DNA from: Arcanobacterium ihumii
GTDB lineage: Bacteria; Actinomycetota; Actinomycetes; Actinomycetales; Actinomycetaceae
Assembly: GCF_900604515.1 (NCBI RefSeq)
Contig: NZ_UWOS01000001.1
Span: 310,001 to 374,000 of the forward strand
Reading direction: 5' to 3'
Length of the DNA stretch: 64,000 nt
Under the pieces are notes generated by a model that saw only the letters and a program-made list of their open reading frames with translations, was not told where the DNA came from and searched no databases. Shown in pieces: positions 45,534 to 54,815 of this stretch. Every line of letters begins with the position of its first letter. Positions within the stretch are counted from its first letter, which is position 1. A program made the translations under genes and the position numbers.

Positions 45534-48500
45534 ATGGATAAGCGCTTATTGGTCCGCAGAAAGCCGAATTTTCGCGACGAGGAGTGCGCATTTACTCAAA
45601 CGCTAAATACGTTAGCCGGAGTCAACGTGCGTAGCCTTGCCGTTTATAACGTATATGACGTCTTCAATGCCACCGAAGATGAGCTCGCTCTTCTCCAAGC
45701 ATCGGTAGTGCGTGATGCGCGCGTAGACGACATCGTACCGAGCAATTCACTTCAGGATCTGTTGACTCAACCCCACCTTGGCGTCCAATTCCTACCTGGT
45801 CAGTACGATCAACGTGCCGATGCTGCCACTCAAGCACTCGGTCTGCTTTCGCCGAATTCAAAAGCACAGATTTTTTCCGCACGTCTTTACGTTTTCAATG
45901 ATGACCTCACCAACGTTGAACTAAAAGCCATTGCACAGTTCCTTATCAACCCTGTTGAAGCAGGAAAAAAGGATTTCTCACAGCTATCATTACCGGCGGT
46001 GACCAGCGCTAAGCCGCTAGAACAGTTCCCTGATTTTCTTGAACTCACCTCAGAACAACTCGATAGTCTTCGTGCTCAGCGTTCGATGGCGATGTCCATT
46101 GACGATCTCCAGCTTATTCAAGACTACTTTCGGTCTGAAGGCAGAGCCCCCACTGAGGTTGAACTAGCAGCACTCGATACCTACTGGTCTGACCATTGCC
46201 GTCACACCACTTTCGAAACCGAGTTAGTAGATATCGAAAACTTCTCACTACGATTCCACGATACTTTCGAACACCTCCTTAATCGCTGGGACGAGATGCG
46301 TGCTCAGTGTGGTCGCGAAACAAAACCGCGCACCCTTATGGACTTAGGTACGATCGCTGCCCGCGATCTACGACGCCGCGGAGAACTTGAATCTCAAGAG
46401 GTTTCCGAAGAAATCAATGCGTGCTCAGTTTTCGTTGAAGCCGATACACGAGAAGGCAAGAAACCTTGGCTCTTAATGTTCAAAAACGAAACCCACAATC
46501 ATCCAACAGAAATTGAACCATTCGGCGGAGCTAGCACCTGCTTAGGCGGCGCTATCCGTGATCCGCTATCTGGTCGTTCTTGGGCTTATCAAGCCCTTCG
46601 ACTTTCCGGCGCAGGAGATGTAACAACTCCACGAGCCGAAACCATCAAAGGAAAACTTCCTCAGTGTGATATTTCCACGCGTGCCACTGCGGGCTATTCC
46701 TCCTATGGTAACCAAATCGGCCTAGCAACCACCTACGTTCGCGAATATGTTCACCCTGGTTATGTGGCCAAGCGTATGGAGTTAGGTGCCGTTGTGGCAG
46801 CTGCGCCCATTGAAAACGTACGTCGCGCCGAACCACGCCCAGGCGACGTCGTCGTAATTTTGGGCGGGCGTACCGGACGAGACGGAATCGGTGGCGCTAC
46901 GGGTTCATCGAAAGCTCATGACGAAGAATCCCTTGAAAGTTTTGGTGCGGAGGTTCAGAAGGGAAACCCTGTAAACGAACGCAAAATCCAACGTTTATTC
47001 CGCCGCGCGGATATAGCTCAGATGATTCGCCGATGCAACGATTTCGGAGCCGGAGGCGTCGCAGTTGCGGTAGGCGAACTGGCCGACAGTCTAGATATTC
47101 ACCTCGACCGTGTTCCGCTCAAATACGCCGGACTTAACCCGCTTGAAATCGCAATTTCCGAATCTCAAGAACGGATGGCGGTCGTGGTTGATCCGGCCGA
47201 CGCCGATACCTTCATTCGCGCTACTGAGCAAGAAAACCTCGAGGCAGTAACGCTCGCGAAGGTCACCGACACCGGACGCTTACGGATGTTTTATCAAGAT
47301 TCAGTTGTACTTGACCTCTCGCGCGAATTCCTCAATACAAATGGTGCCCACCGAACTCAAAAAGTTTTACTTGCCGATGTTACGTCCAGTGCAAATACTG
47401 GAACAGCACCTAAGGTGGCAGTACAAGGGAAAGAAGAAATCAACCGCGAAGCTGTTCTAACTACCTTGGCAAAGCTCGGTAGAGGATCACAGGAAGGCAT
47501 GGTGGAACAATTCGATTCGAGCATTGGACGTTCAACCGTTCTTATGCCATACGGTGGTACAACACAGAAGTCCGAAGAAGACGTTTCAGTTCAAACACTT
47601 CCTGTGCCTGGAGGAACTTCAACCGCATCGCTGATGGCCGCCGGTTATTCGCCAGAACTTGCCGATGATTCACCATACCTTATGGGTGCTTATTCAGTAG
47701 TAGAAGCGCTGGCAAGGCTCGCAGCGGCTGGTGCAGATGTTACAAATGCCTGGTTGACCGTCCAAGAGTACTTCCAACGTCCTACCAGCGCAGAAATATG
47801 GGGTATTCCGCTTCAAGCCTTGCTCGGTCTTTTGGAAGCACAAGACGAATTCGGCGTCGGCGCAATCGGCGGAAAAGACTCAATGTCTGGTTCATATTCA
47901 GATGAACTCCATGTTCCCCCAACTCTTGTAACATTTGCGGTCAGTGTCAATGATTGCGACGACGTCGTAACCGCCACGCTTCCACGCGAAGAACTTGATC
48001 TCTATTTCTTAGCGCATCAGCCTCAAGAAAATGGCGCCCCAAATTACGCTCAGTTGCGCGCAAACTTCGCCGCGATGAGGGCTTGGAATACTCAAGGAAT
48101 TGTTTCTTGCGCGCGGTCAATCACAAACGATGGATTTGTGACTGCTCTGGTGAAATCTGCTCTCGGAAACCGGGTAGGGATCGACGTCGACGCCAACGCC
48201 GCATCGGAGCTCGGTCCCAAACGCGCAATCGGTGGTATCTTCTTCGCCGTGCCTCGGGGCGGTGTTCCTGAATTCGACGGCGTACAACCAGTGTTGTTTG
48301 GATCGACGAATACTACGCGCGAAGCATTGGCTATCGGTTCGGACGTCGTGGATTACGATTCTGCGCTTGACTCGCTCGAAAGCGCCTATCGTCAGGTGTT
48401 CCCGATCAACAAAAACGATCGAGCTGAATTGCCTTCCTTCGCTCGCGAGCTGAGTGAATATGGTTGCAATGAAAGCAACGAAGATGCGGGTTTTGATAGA

Positions 48501-49346
48501 AAAACCACAACCCAACGTGGTGACCACCAAGTACACGTACTACTCCCGGTATTCCCTGGCACGAACTCAGAATACGATACCGCTGAGGCCTTCGAGGCAG
48601 CCGGAGCAACCACCGAGTTCCACGTCATCAGGAACATCACTCCTGAACTACTGTTGGAAGACACCCGTGCCTTCATCGAGAAGCTCAAAACGGCAGATAT
48701 CTTGGCGCTTTCGGGAGGATTCTCCCTTGGAGATGAACCGGACGGTTCGGCAAAGTTCATCGCCAACTTCCTAACGAGCCCCGAGGTTTGTGAAGCTGTT
48801 AAAGAATTCGTAGCTCGCGATTGCCTAGTATTGGGAATCTGTAATGGTTTCCAGGCGTTGGTGAAGTCCGGATTCCTCCCCTACGGAGATCCGGCACAGC
48901 TTCACGACGGCTCACCCACGCTCACCCATAATGCTCAGCTTCGCCATGTGTCTCGCATCGCAACCACTCGCGTTGGTACTGTGAAATCTCCTTGGTTAGC
49001 TGATTTTAAGTGCGGAGACTTGCATCGCGTACCGGTTTCACACGGGGAAGGCCGCTTTACGGTAGACGAAGAAACCGCACGCGAGCTCTTTGAACGCAAG
49101 CAGGTTGCATTCCAGTATGTAGACGCATCAGGCACACCGACGGCGAGCGCACCTGCGAACCCGAATGGTTCAGCTTTTGCCATCGAGGGCATCATTTCTC
49201 CTGACGGGCGAATCCTAGGCAAGATGGGTCATCCAGAACGCTACCGTCCAGGATTGATGAAGAACATCCCAGATATCGCTGTTCAAGACATTTTCGGGAA
49301 CGCGGTGCGTTACTGCGCCCGGCGTAAACGCCGTTCCAAACAGTAA
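45534..49346 (+). CDS. purL: Phosphoribosylformylglycinamidine synthase, PurL-PurQ fusion
   Basis: Single-chain FGAM synthetase of 1270 aa from ATG 45534 (TTG 45528 is possible). It has an N-terminal PurS-like part, a linker, two AIRS-type synthetase halves (with KNETHNHPTEIEPFGG and GGKDSMSGSY) and a C-terminal class I glutamine amidotransferase domain (about 1000-1270) with nucleophile Cys near 1103 in GICNGFQ and a GFSLGD oxyanion segment. Most actinobacteria encode purS, purQ and a shorter purL separately; this large fusion resembles the forms in Bifidobacterium, some clostridia and proteobacteria. Separate purS or purQ genes are correctly absent here. It sits between purE and purM, and the C-terminus is basic (RRKRRSKQ). 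Confidence 0.95.
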   Translation: MDKRLLVRRKPNFRDEECAFTQTLNTLAGVNVRSLAVYNVYDVFNATEDELALLQASVVRDARVDDIVPSNSLQDLLTQPHLGVQFLPGQYDQRADAATQALGLLSPNSKAQIFSARLYVFNDDLTNVELKAIAQFLINPVEAGKKDFSQLSLPAVTSAKPLEQFPDFLELTSEQLDSLRAQRSMAMSIDDLQLIQDYFRSEGRAPTEVELAALDTYWSDHCRHTTFETELVDIENFSLRFHDTFEHLLNRWDEMRAQCGRETKPRTLMDLGTIAARDLRRRGELESQEVSEEINACSVFVEADTREGKKPWLLMFKNETHNHPTEIEPFGGASTCLGGAIRDPLSGRSWAYQALRLSGAGDVTTPRAETIKGKLPQCDISTRATAGYSSYGNQIGLATTYVREYVHPGYVAKRMELGAVVAAAPIENVRRAEPRPGDVVVILGGRTGRDGIGGATGSSKAHDEESLESFGAEVQKGNPVNERKIQRLFRRADIAQMIRRCNDFGAGGVAVAVGELADSLDIHLDRVPLKYAGLNPLEIAISESQERMAVVVDPADADTFIRATEQENLEAVTLAKVTDTGRLRMFYQDSVVLDLSREFLNTNGAHRTQKVLLADVTSSANTGTAPKVAVQGKEEINREAVLTTLAKLGRGSQEGMVEQFDSSIGRSTVLMPYGGTTQKSEEDVSVQTLPVPGGTSTASLMAAGYSPELADDSPYLMGAYSVVEALARLAAAGADVTNAWLTVQEYFQRPTSAEIWGIPLQALLGLLEAQDEFGVGAIGGKDSMSGSYSDELHVPPTLVTFAVSVNDCDDVVTATLPREELDLYFLAHQPQENGAPNYAQLRANFAAMRAWNTQGIVSCARSITNDGFVTALVKSALGNRVGIDVDANAASELGPKRAIGGIFFAVPRGGVPEFDGVQPVLFGSTNTTREALAIGSDVVDYDSALDSLESAYRQVFPINKNDRAELPSFARELSEYGCNESNEDAGFDRKTTTQRGDHQVHVLLPVFPGTNSEYDTAEAFEAAGATTEFHVIRNITPELLLEDTRAFIEKLKTADILALSGGFSLGDEPDGSAKFIANFLTSPEVCEAVKEFVARDCLVLGICNGFQALVKSGFLPYGDPAQLHDGSPTLTHNAQLRHVSRIATTRVGTVKSPWLADFKCGDLHRVPVSHGEGRFTVDEETARELFERKQVAFQYVDASGTPTASAPANPNGSAFAIEGIISPDGRILGKMGHPERYRPGLMKNIPDIAVQDIFGNAVRYCARRKRRSKQ

Positions 49347-49431
49347 TTTAAATCCGAACCTTTCTACATGGTTACAGTCACCTAAACAAGCCAATATCCC
49401 GTCGTTTTCACTAACAACACCAGGAGAAACA

Positions 49432-50490
49432 GTGGTAGACAACAGCGAACACACCCCACAAGTTGCAGCGGCTTCAGCATACGCGGCCGCCGGCGTCGAT
49501 CTTGAGCGCGGTTACGAAGTAGTACGCCGTATTCGTTCTGACGTTGCCGCCACCAAACAACCTGGTGTAATGGGAGGTATCGGAGGTTTCGGTGGCATGT
49601 TCGACCTCAGCTCTCGTGGTTACCGCGAACCCGTGTTGGTCTCTGGAACAGACGGTGTAGGCACCAAATTGTTCCTCGCTTTTCAAACTGGTATCCATCA
49701 CACCATCGGAATTGATGCCGTAGCTATGTGTGTTAACGACGTCGTCGTCCAGGGTGCTCAGCCACTGTTTTTCCTCGACTACCTTGCCATTCCGAAAGCA
49801 GATCCGCAGATTGTTTCTCAGATAGTGCACGGTGTTTCCGTTGCCTGCCAAGAAACTGACTGTGCGTTAGTCGGTGGGGAAACAGCTGAAATGAACGATC
49901 TTTACGAGTCAGACACCTACGATATCGCAGGTTTTTGCGTAGCAGCAGTGGAAAAGTCGGAAATCATTACGGGTGAAAAGGTTAAGCCTGGTGATGTTTT
50001 GCTTGGGTTGGCTTCTTCAGGTCCACATTCAAACGGTTATTCACTATTACGCAAGATCTTCTTTGTAAATAATGACTTCACGGTAGATTCCCAGATCAAA
50101 GGTCTTGACCGATCACTTGGCGAAGAACTCCTTACGCCAACTAAGCTCTATGTTCGCCCCATCATGCAACTACTCAAAAAGGTACGACCACACGGAATGG
50201 CGAATATTACCGGTGGCGGTTTCTTCGAGAACATTCCACGAATGAATGGTGAACTCGGGTACGAAATCCAGCTTGGTTCGTGGCCGTCTTTGCCAATTTT
50301 TGACGTCGTCACCCGTTACGGCGAACTGTCCGAAACCGAGCTCTACAACGTCTTTAACATGGGGATCGGATTCGTCATCGCGCTCGATCCAGCTGACGTT
50401 AAAGCAGCTCAATCGGTACTTAGAGCATCAAATACCGAGTCTTATGTGATGGGTAAAGTGACCGAGTCAGGTGGGGTCTCACTAGTATGA
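49432..50490 (+). CDS. purM: AIR synthetase
   Basis: Phosphoribosylformylglycinamidine cyclo-ligase, 352 aa, from a GTG with AGGAG upstream. Diagnostic sequence includes SGTDGVGTKLFLAF, GIDAVAMCVNDVVVQGA and LVGGETAEM, which form the ATP-binding clamp. HGMANITGGGFFENIPR is the substrate region. It overlaps purN by 4 nt. Confidence 0.96.
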   Translation: MVDNSEHTPQVAAASAYAAAGVDLERGYEVVRRIRSDVAATKQPGVMGGIGGFGGMFDLSSRGYREPVLVSGTDGVGTKLFLAFQTGIHHTIGIDAVAMCVNDVVVQGAQPLFFLDYLAIPKADPQIVSQIVHGVSVACQETDCALVGGETAEMNDLYESDTYDIAGFCVAAVEKSEIITGEKVKPGDVLLGLASSGPHSNGYSLLRKIFFVNNDFTVDSQIKGLDRSLGEELLTPTKLYVRPIMQLLKKVRPHGMANITGGGFFENIPRMNGELGYEIQLGSWPSLPIFDVVTRYGELSETELYNVFNMGIGFVIALDPADVKAAQSVLRASNTESYVMGKVTESGGVSLV

Positions 50491-51146
50491 ACCCGGGTTC
50501 GAATGTGAACTGTATTGGTGATGATATTGCTAGGAAATTCGCCCTAGCGATTTTCGCGTCGGGAAAAGGTTCAAACTTCCGAGCCATCTGTCAAGCAGCA
50601 CAAGTGGGAGATTTGGGACTTGCAAAGCCGACGGTACTTATCTGCGATCGAGACTGTGAAGCATTAAGGGTGGCAGATGAATATGGCGTTCCCAGCCTTG
50701 TCATTTCTCCAGGTAGTTTTGCTAACCATGACCAGTGGGAACATCAACTTATCAAAACATTGCGCAACTGCGATGTGAAACTTGTGGCACTCGCGGGTTT
50801 TATGAAAATTCTGGGTACCAACTTCCTTGACGCGTTCCCTCAACGCATTCTCAATATTCATCCCTCTGTACTGCCAGACTATCCGGGAGTTAACGCAATC
50901 AGGCGTGCATATGCGGACCAGGTTGACTCAGGGGTCACCGTTCATTGGGTCGATTCAGGAATTGACACCGGAGCCGTCATCGCTCAAGTCCGAGTTCCCT
51001 GGAAAGAAAACGAACCATGTGAAGCCTTCGAAAAACGAATCCACATGGCAGAGCACGTGCTTTATCCACGAGTCATCGCTGAAGTTTCAGAAGAAATCAT
51101 GACCAACCATATTCAAGCTCTTACCACAACAACCAAGGATCAATAA
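50487..51146 (+). CDS. purN: GAR transformylase
   Basis: Phosphoribosylglycinamide formyltransferase, folate-dependent, 219 aa. The phosphate loop is FASGKGSNFRAI (near 30), the catalytic Asn-His are in NIHPSVLPDYPG, and the catalytic Asp is in VDSGIDTGAVIAQ. About 14 extra N-terminal residues precede the fold. It overlaps purM by 4 nt and purD by 1 nt (TAATG). Confidence 0.95.
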   Translation: MNPGSNVNCIGDDIARKFALAIFASGKGSNFRAICQAAQVGDLGLAKPTVLICDRDCEALRVADEYGVPSLVISPGSFANHDQWEHQLIKTLRNCDVKLVALAGFMKILGTNFLDAFPQRILNIHPSVLPDYPGVNAIRRAYADQVDSGVTVHWVDSGIDTGAVIAQVRVPWKENEPCEAFEKRIHMAEHVLYPRVIAEVSEEIMTNHIQALTTTTKDQ

Positions 51147-52402
51147 TGAAAGTAATGGTAGTTGGCGGCGGTGGCCGCGAAATGGCACTTGTTACCGCTA
51201 TTGCAAAGTATCACAACGTTATCGTTGCCGGTGGCTCAGAAGCAATTGACCAGATTGCCGATGAAGTACTCTCCATTTCCAGGGAGTCTCCTTGGGAAAA
51301 GCTCGCAGATGAAGCTATCGCACATGGAGTTGTGCTCACTATCGTTGGTCCAGAAACGCCTCTGGCTTCAGGGATTGTGGACGTGTTCCGCGAGCGCGGT
51401 CTTGTGATTTTTGGACCTACTAAGGCTGCGGCGAGTATTGAAAGCTCAAAAGCGTTCGCAAAGCAGATCATGACTGAAGCCGGAGTGCCCACCGCTGCCT
51501 ATCAAGTTTTTACAAAACGTGAGGACGCGCAAGCCTACCTTGAAACAGTTTCGTATCCGCAAGTTCTCAAAGAAAATGGACTACGCTCCGGCAAGGGTGT
51601 AACTATCTGCCCTGATCTCCAGGCAGCACGCATCGTGGTCGATTCCATTGTGATTGACCACGAAAACCCGTTACTCATTGAAGACTTCTTGGATGGGTTC
51701 GAGTACTCGTTGATCGTCATGGTGAACGGAGAGAATTTTGTGGCGTTGCCGGTAGCGCAAGATCACAAGCCCATTGGCGAGGGAAATACTGGCCCTAACA
51801 CAGGCGGGATGGGGGCGGTTTCTCCTGTTCCACGAGTTACCCCCGAAATCTACAACGAGGCAATTGATCAGGTAATCAAGCCTACATTAGCTCAAATGGT
51901 TACCAGCGGCACTCCATTCACCGGTTTTCTTTATGCAGGGCTGATTCAGACTGCCAAGGGCGTTCGTGTTATCGAGTTCAATGCTCGCTTAGGAGATCCC
52001 GAATGCGAAGTGATTTTACCTAGGATTAAAAGCGACATCGCCTCAGTCGCACTTCACTTATTGAAGGGTGAGGCTGCTGAGGTAAGTATTGATGACTCCG
52101 TATGCCTGGGAGTTGTATTGAGCTCTCCCGGATACCCTGGAGTAATAACCTCATCACCAGCACTTCCTAAGGTGTTGATTGATCGCGTTGTGCAGAGTCC
52201 AAATGCTTCCATTATTCACATGGGAACTCATTTTGATTTCGACGCCGGAACCTGGGTTGCAGCCGGAGGGCGCGTCGCAATCGTTACTATGAAAGGTAAC
52301 GATATCGATGAGTGCCGACGTGAGCTACTCCCACTTTTGGAAGAGGCACTCTCGGGTTCTGATTTGTACTGGCGAAAGGACATTGGAACCTTCGCTGGAT
52401 AA
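51146..52402 (+). CDS. purD: GAR synthetase
   Basis: Phosphoribosylamine--glycine ligase, 418 aa, ATP-grasp family. Landmarks are VVGGGGREMAL at the N-terminus, VVGPETPLASGIVD, KENGLRSGKGVTI, NTGGMGAVSPVPR and EFNARLGDPECEVILPR. It is the last gene of the purL-purM-purN-purD run and is followed 18 nt later by a terminator. purF, purK, purB and purH are not in the window. Confidence 0.96.
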   Translation: MKVMVVGGGGREMALVTAIAKYHNVIVAGGSEAIDQIADEVLSISRESPWEKLADEAIAHGVVLTIVGPETPLASGIVDVFRERGLVIFGPTKAAASIESSKAFAKQIMTEAGVPTAAYQVFTKREDAQAYLETVSYPQVLKENGLRSGKGVTICPDLQAARIVVDSIVIDHENPLLIEDFLDGFEYSLIVMVNGENFVALPVAQDHKPIGEGNTGPNTGGMGAVSPVPRVTPEIYNEAIDQVIKPTLAQMVTSGTPFTGFLYAGLIQTAKGVRVIEFNARLGDPECEVILPRIKSDIASVALHLLKGEAAEVSIDDSVCLGVVLSSPGYPGVITSSPALPKVLIDRVVQSPNASIIHMGTHFDFDAGTWVAAGGRVAIVTMKGNDIDECRRELLPLLEEALSGSDLYWRKDIGTFAG

Positions 52403-52419
52403 CTTCACGATAGGAACTT

Positions 52420-52439
52420 AGTCCCCCACCGCGGGGACT
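52420..52439 (+). terminator. purD terminator
   Basis: Seven-base-pair GC-rich stem (AGTCCCC / GGGGACT) with 6-nt loop, followed by TTTCCTTATATTTG. Intrinsic terminator of the pur operon. Confidence 0.8.
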
Positions 52440-52506
52440 TTCCTTATATTTGCCAATGTTTTGTCAATTTCTCAGTTAATTCCTTGAGCGCTCGTGTGGC
52501 ATTTCA

Positions 52507-52536
52507 TTGACACTATGTCAACAAAATTCTTAGATT
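52507..52536 (+). promoter_or_regulatory. tetR promoter with overlapping operator
   Basis: Consensus -35 TTGACA (52507-52512) and -10 TAGATT (52531-52536) with 18-nt spacing. The -35 box is the left arm of a perfect dyad TTGACA-CTA-TGTCAA (52507-52521), so a repressor bound there would block the promoter. Autoregulation by the adjacent TetR protein is inferred. Confidence 0.65.
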
Positions 52537-52577
52537 GTGATTGATTGAAGAGGCAATAGAAGAAAGACTCAAGGATC

Positions 52578-53156
52578 ATGTCCAAACAAGTACGGCGGAG
52601 TGCTGCGAAGTCAGCGATTATTAGCGCCGCCCGCGCGGAGATCATGGAAAAAGGCTTCGAGAGAATGTCTATTTCTTCCATCGGTACCCGCACAGACACT
52701 TCACGCTCGCTTTTCTATCACTACTTTGGGAGCAAAGAAGAAGTAGCCACCGCCGTCTTAGACGACGTAATCGACGAGTTCTTAACGAAATTAAAGAACT
52801 GGAACGAATCACGCGAACCAGGAAATATTTCACGAGCACTCGATGACGCTACCGATTTGATGCGATCAACCATCGATAACGATGGACCATTCCATCAAAA
52901 ACTCGTTTCTGGGCCAAACGCTTCTTTGTATATGGCATTCACAGACAGAACCTCGCGAAAAGTTGCTGACTACATCGCACAGACGACGGTAAAAGACTTT
53001 GCCCTGAAGCATGAGATCGAGATCCAGTTCGTCCCAGAGACCTTCTACATGATGATCACTGGACTGGTTGCTCTGATCCGATCAAATCCATCGATTTCAA
53101 ACGAAACAATCAAACAAATAGCAGCACAAACTCTTCATCTTGAAAAATTTCTCTAA
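52578..53156 (+). CDS. TetR-family transcriptional regulator
   Basis: Regulator of 192 aa. The N-terminal helix-turn-helix (about residues 10-52) has the family pattern SAIISAARAEIMEKGFERMSI then DTSRSLFYHYFGSKEEV. The C-terminal ligand domain matches no class I can name. It is the first gene of a two-gene unit with the membrane protein 64 nt downstream, so that protein is its likely target; a dyad overlaps its own promoter. Confidence 0.88.
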   Translation: MSKQVRRSAAKSAIISAARAEIMEKGFERMSISSIGTRTDTSRSLFYHYFGSKEEVATAVLDDVIDEFLTKLKNWNESREPGNISRALDDATDLMRSTIDNDGPFHQKLVSGPNASLYMAFTDRTSRKVADYIAQTTVKDFALKHEIEIQFVPETFYMMITGLVALIRSNPSISNETIKQIAAQTLHLEKFL

Positions 53157-53220
53157 GCCGTTCTCATTGGCTTTCGGCATTCACTCATCCACTCATCCAC
53201 ACATTTAGAAAGGCATACCA

Positions 53221-54216
53221 ATGTTATTCAACGTCTATGGTGACTCCGCAGGCTACCAGTGGCTTGGCTGGATCCTAGTATTCTGTGCGCTCATTGGTGC
53301 GAACGAAATTGCACGACGCTCCAAGGTTGGCGGTATCTTCTGCTTCTTGGTAGTTCCTGCAGTACTCTCAGTATATTTCATTGCGATCTATGTAGGTGCC
53401 GCATCTGGCGCTGAATGGGCACTCAACAACCCTACTTACGTTCATATGAACAGCTGGTTCCACTACGCAAAGCTATATGCAGCAACGGCAGGCTGCATCG
53501 GTTTCATGATGCTCAAGTACAAGTGGGGCTCAATCGGTAAATCCGAATGGTTCAAGGTTTTCCCATTCGTGATTGTTGCTATCAACATCCTTATCGCTGT
53601 AGTTTCTGATTTTGAATCAGCAATCCGCGCATGGAACACCACTTGGGTTTCGTCCGAAGGAGTTACCCTCTACGGTGGCTGGCACAACGTCTTTAACGGT
53701 CTTGCCGGAATCTTGAACATCTTTGTTATGACTGGCTGGTTCGGTATCTATGTAGGCAAGAAGAAGCAAGATATGATCTGGGCCGATATGACCTGGGTGT
53801 TTATCATTTCCTACGATCTTTGGAACTTCTGCTACACCTACAACTGCCTTCCAACCCATGCGTTCTACTGCGGATTTGCTTTGTTGCTGGCACCAACGGT
53901 TGCTAACGCAATCTGGAACAAGGGTGGATGGATCCAGAACCGCGCTAATACGCTAGCTATGTGGTGTATGTTTGCTCAAGTTGTACCAATATTCCAAGAT
54001 TACTCGGTATTCTCGGTTGAATCCGTGAACAACCCAAATATCAACCTCACGGTTTCGATCATTGCATTCATCGCTAACGTTGCCGCAGTTGGCTACGTTA
54101 TCTACCGTGCTCGCAAGCTCAAGGTCAACCCATACACCCACGAAGTATTCGTTGGTACCCGCGACTTCGAGCAGGCAATGGCACGCCGCGAGAGCGCTAA
54201 ACACATCGCAGCCTAG
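53221..54216 (+). CDS. Multi-pass membrane protein, DUF5692-like
   Basis: Integral membrane protein of 331 aa with about nine hydrophobic helices and many aromatic residues (Trp, Tyr). It looks like the DUF5692 group: a WLGWILVFCALIGANEIARRSK start, then GGIFCFLVVPAVLSVYF. Polar, well-conserved-looking spots such as NSWFHYAKLYAA, GGWHNVFNGLAGI and SYDLWNFCYTYN sit in or next to helices and could line a substrate or cofactor site. Function is unknown. Codon use is strongly biased, suggesting high expression when derepressed. It is controlled by the TetR regulator upstream, and a good terminator follows. Confidence 0.75.
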   Translation: MLFNVYGDSAGYQWLGWILVFCALIGANEIARRSKVGGIFCFLVVPAVLSVYFIAIYVGAASGAEWALNNPTYVHMNSWFHYAKLYAATAGCIGFMMLKYKWGSIGKSEWFKVFPFVIVAINILIAVVSDFESAIRAWNTTWVSSEGVTLYGGWHNVFNGLAGILNIFVMTGWFGIYVGKKKQDMIWADMTWVFIISYDLWNFCYTYNCLPTHAFYCGFALLLAPTVANAIWNKGGWIQNRANTLAMWCMFAQVVPIFQDYSVFSVESVNNPNINLTVSIIAFIANVAAVGYVIYRARKLKVNPYTHEVFVGTRDFEQAMARRESAKHIAA

Positions 54217-54227
54217 TAAATTATGGG

Positions 54228-54266
54228 AAGGTGCGGATCGACGTTACAGACGACGGTCCGCACCTT
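54228..54266 (+). terminator. Terminator after DUF5692-like gene
   Basis: Perfect 10-bp stem (54228-54237 with 54257-54266), 19-nt loop containing a short inner pairing, then TTCTTTG. Starts 11 nt after the stop codon. Confidence 0.8.
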
Positions 54267-54584
54267 TTCTTTGACGGAAACTCCCCTATTCGTTTTGCGC
54301 ACGTCCATTCCACGTCTGGCTCGAACGGCATCGCACCAATACGTGAGCATACCTCGTAACCTGCGAAAGCGCCGTCTTCACCTTCTAAAATAGACAAGGT
54401 AACTGCGCTTCCATATTTGCTACTCGGATAGCTTGCGCGTTGAATACTTTTCGTATTCATGCAAGATGACGCACCAGGTCATTGAACTGGAATCGACGAA
54501 TCGTTCAATCGCGCACTCAACGCCGTCGCGGTTGGGGAAAATATCTTGATAGTAGCCGATCCACAGATAAATGATGCTGCTCAG
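54267..54584 (-). pseudogene. Possible decayed coding remnant, minus strand
   Basis: Two overlapping minus-strand frames read like parts of one small protein. The upstream frame (about 54584 to 54420) gives IIYLWIGYYQDIFPNRDG and continues to CVILHEYEKYST before a stop; the next frame (54460 downward) gives SYPSSKYGSAVTLSILEGED and then FAGYEVCSRIGAMPFEPDV. A frameshift would join them near 54440. No family is recognised, there is no clear start or ribosome-binding site, and the second frame runs into the terminator on the other side. It may be chance. Confidence 0.25.
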
Positions 54585-54815
54585 CTAGTCCCATTCTCAA
54601 TTCTTTCTAAGTATTGATAAGTTCAGACTCAATCATGCGTAACAGTAACTATTGCACTATTTCAATGTAACAATACTTCCCGATCGACCATACGTTTTGC
54701 CGTGTATGAAGCGGCTGACATACACTATTCTTTCGATAGACCAGCTCCCGAATACCATATTCCAGATTAGTTAGCTTCCCTATCATTTTTAAATGACACA
54801 AGAAAAGGATGTCAC
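54267..54815. other. Long intergenic region before NCS1 permease gene
   Basis: 549 nt without a convincing gene apart from the possible minus-strand remnant. The right half is AT-rich and should hold the permease promoter; CTGACA at 54715 with TAGACC 16 nt further on is the best but weak candidate. No riboswitch-like structure was recognised. Confidence 0.5.

Noticed and set aside
54221-54460. Functional 79-aa minus-strand gene
   Set aside because: No ribosome-binding site or recognised family, and its 3' end lies in the terminator of the plus-strand gene; kept only as a possible remnant.
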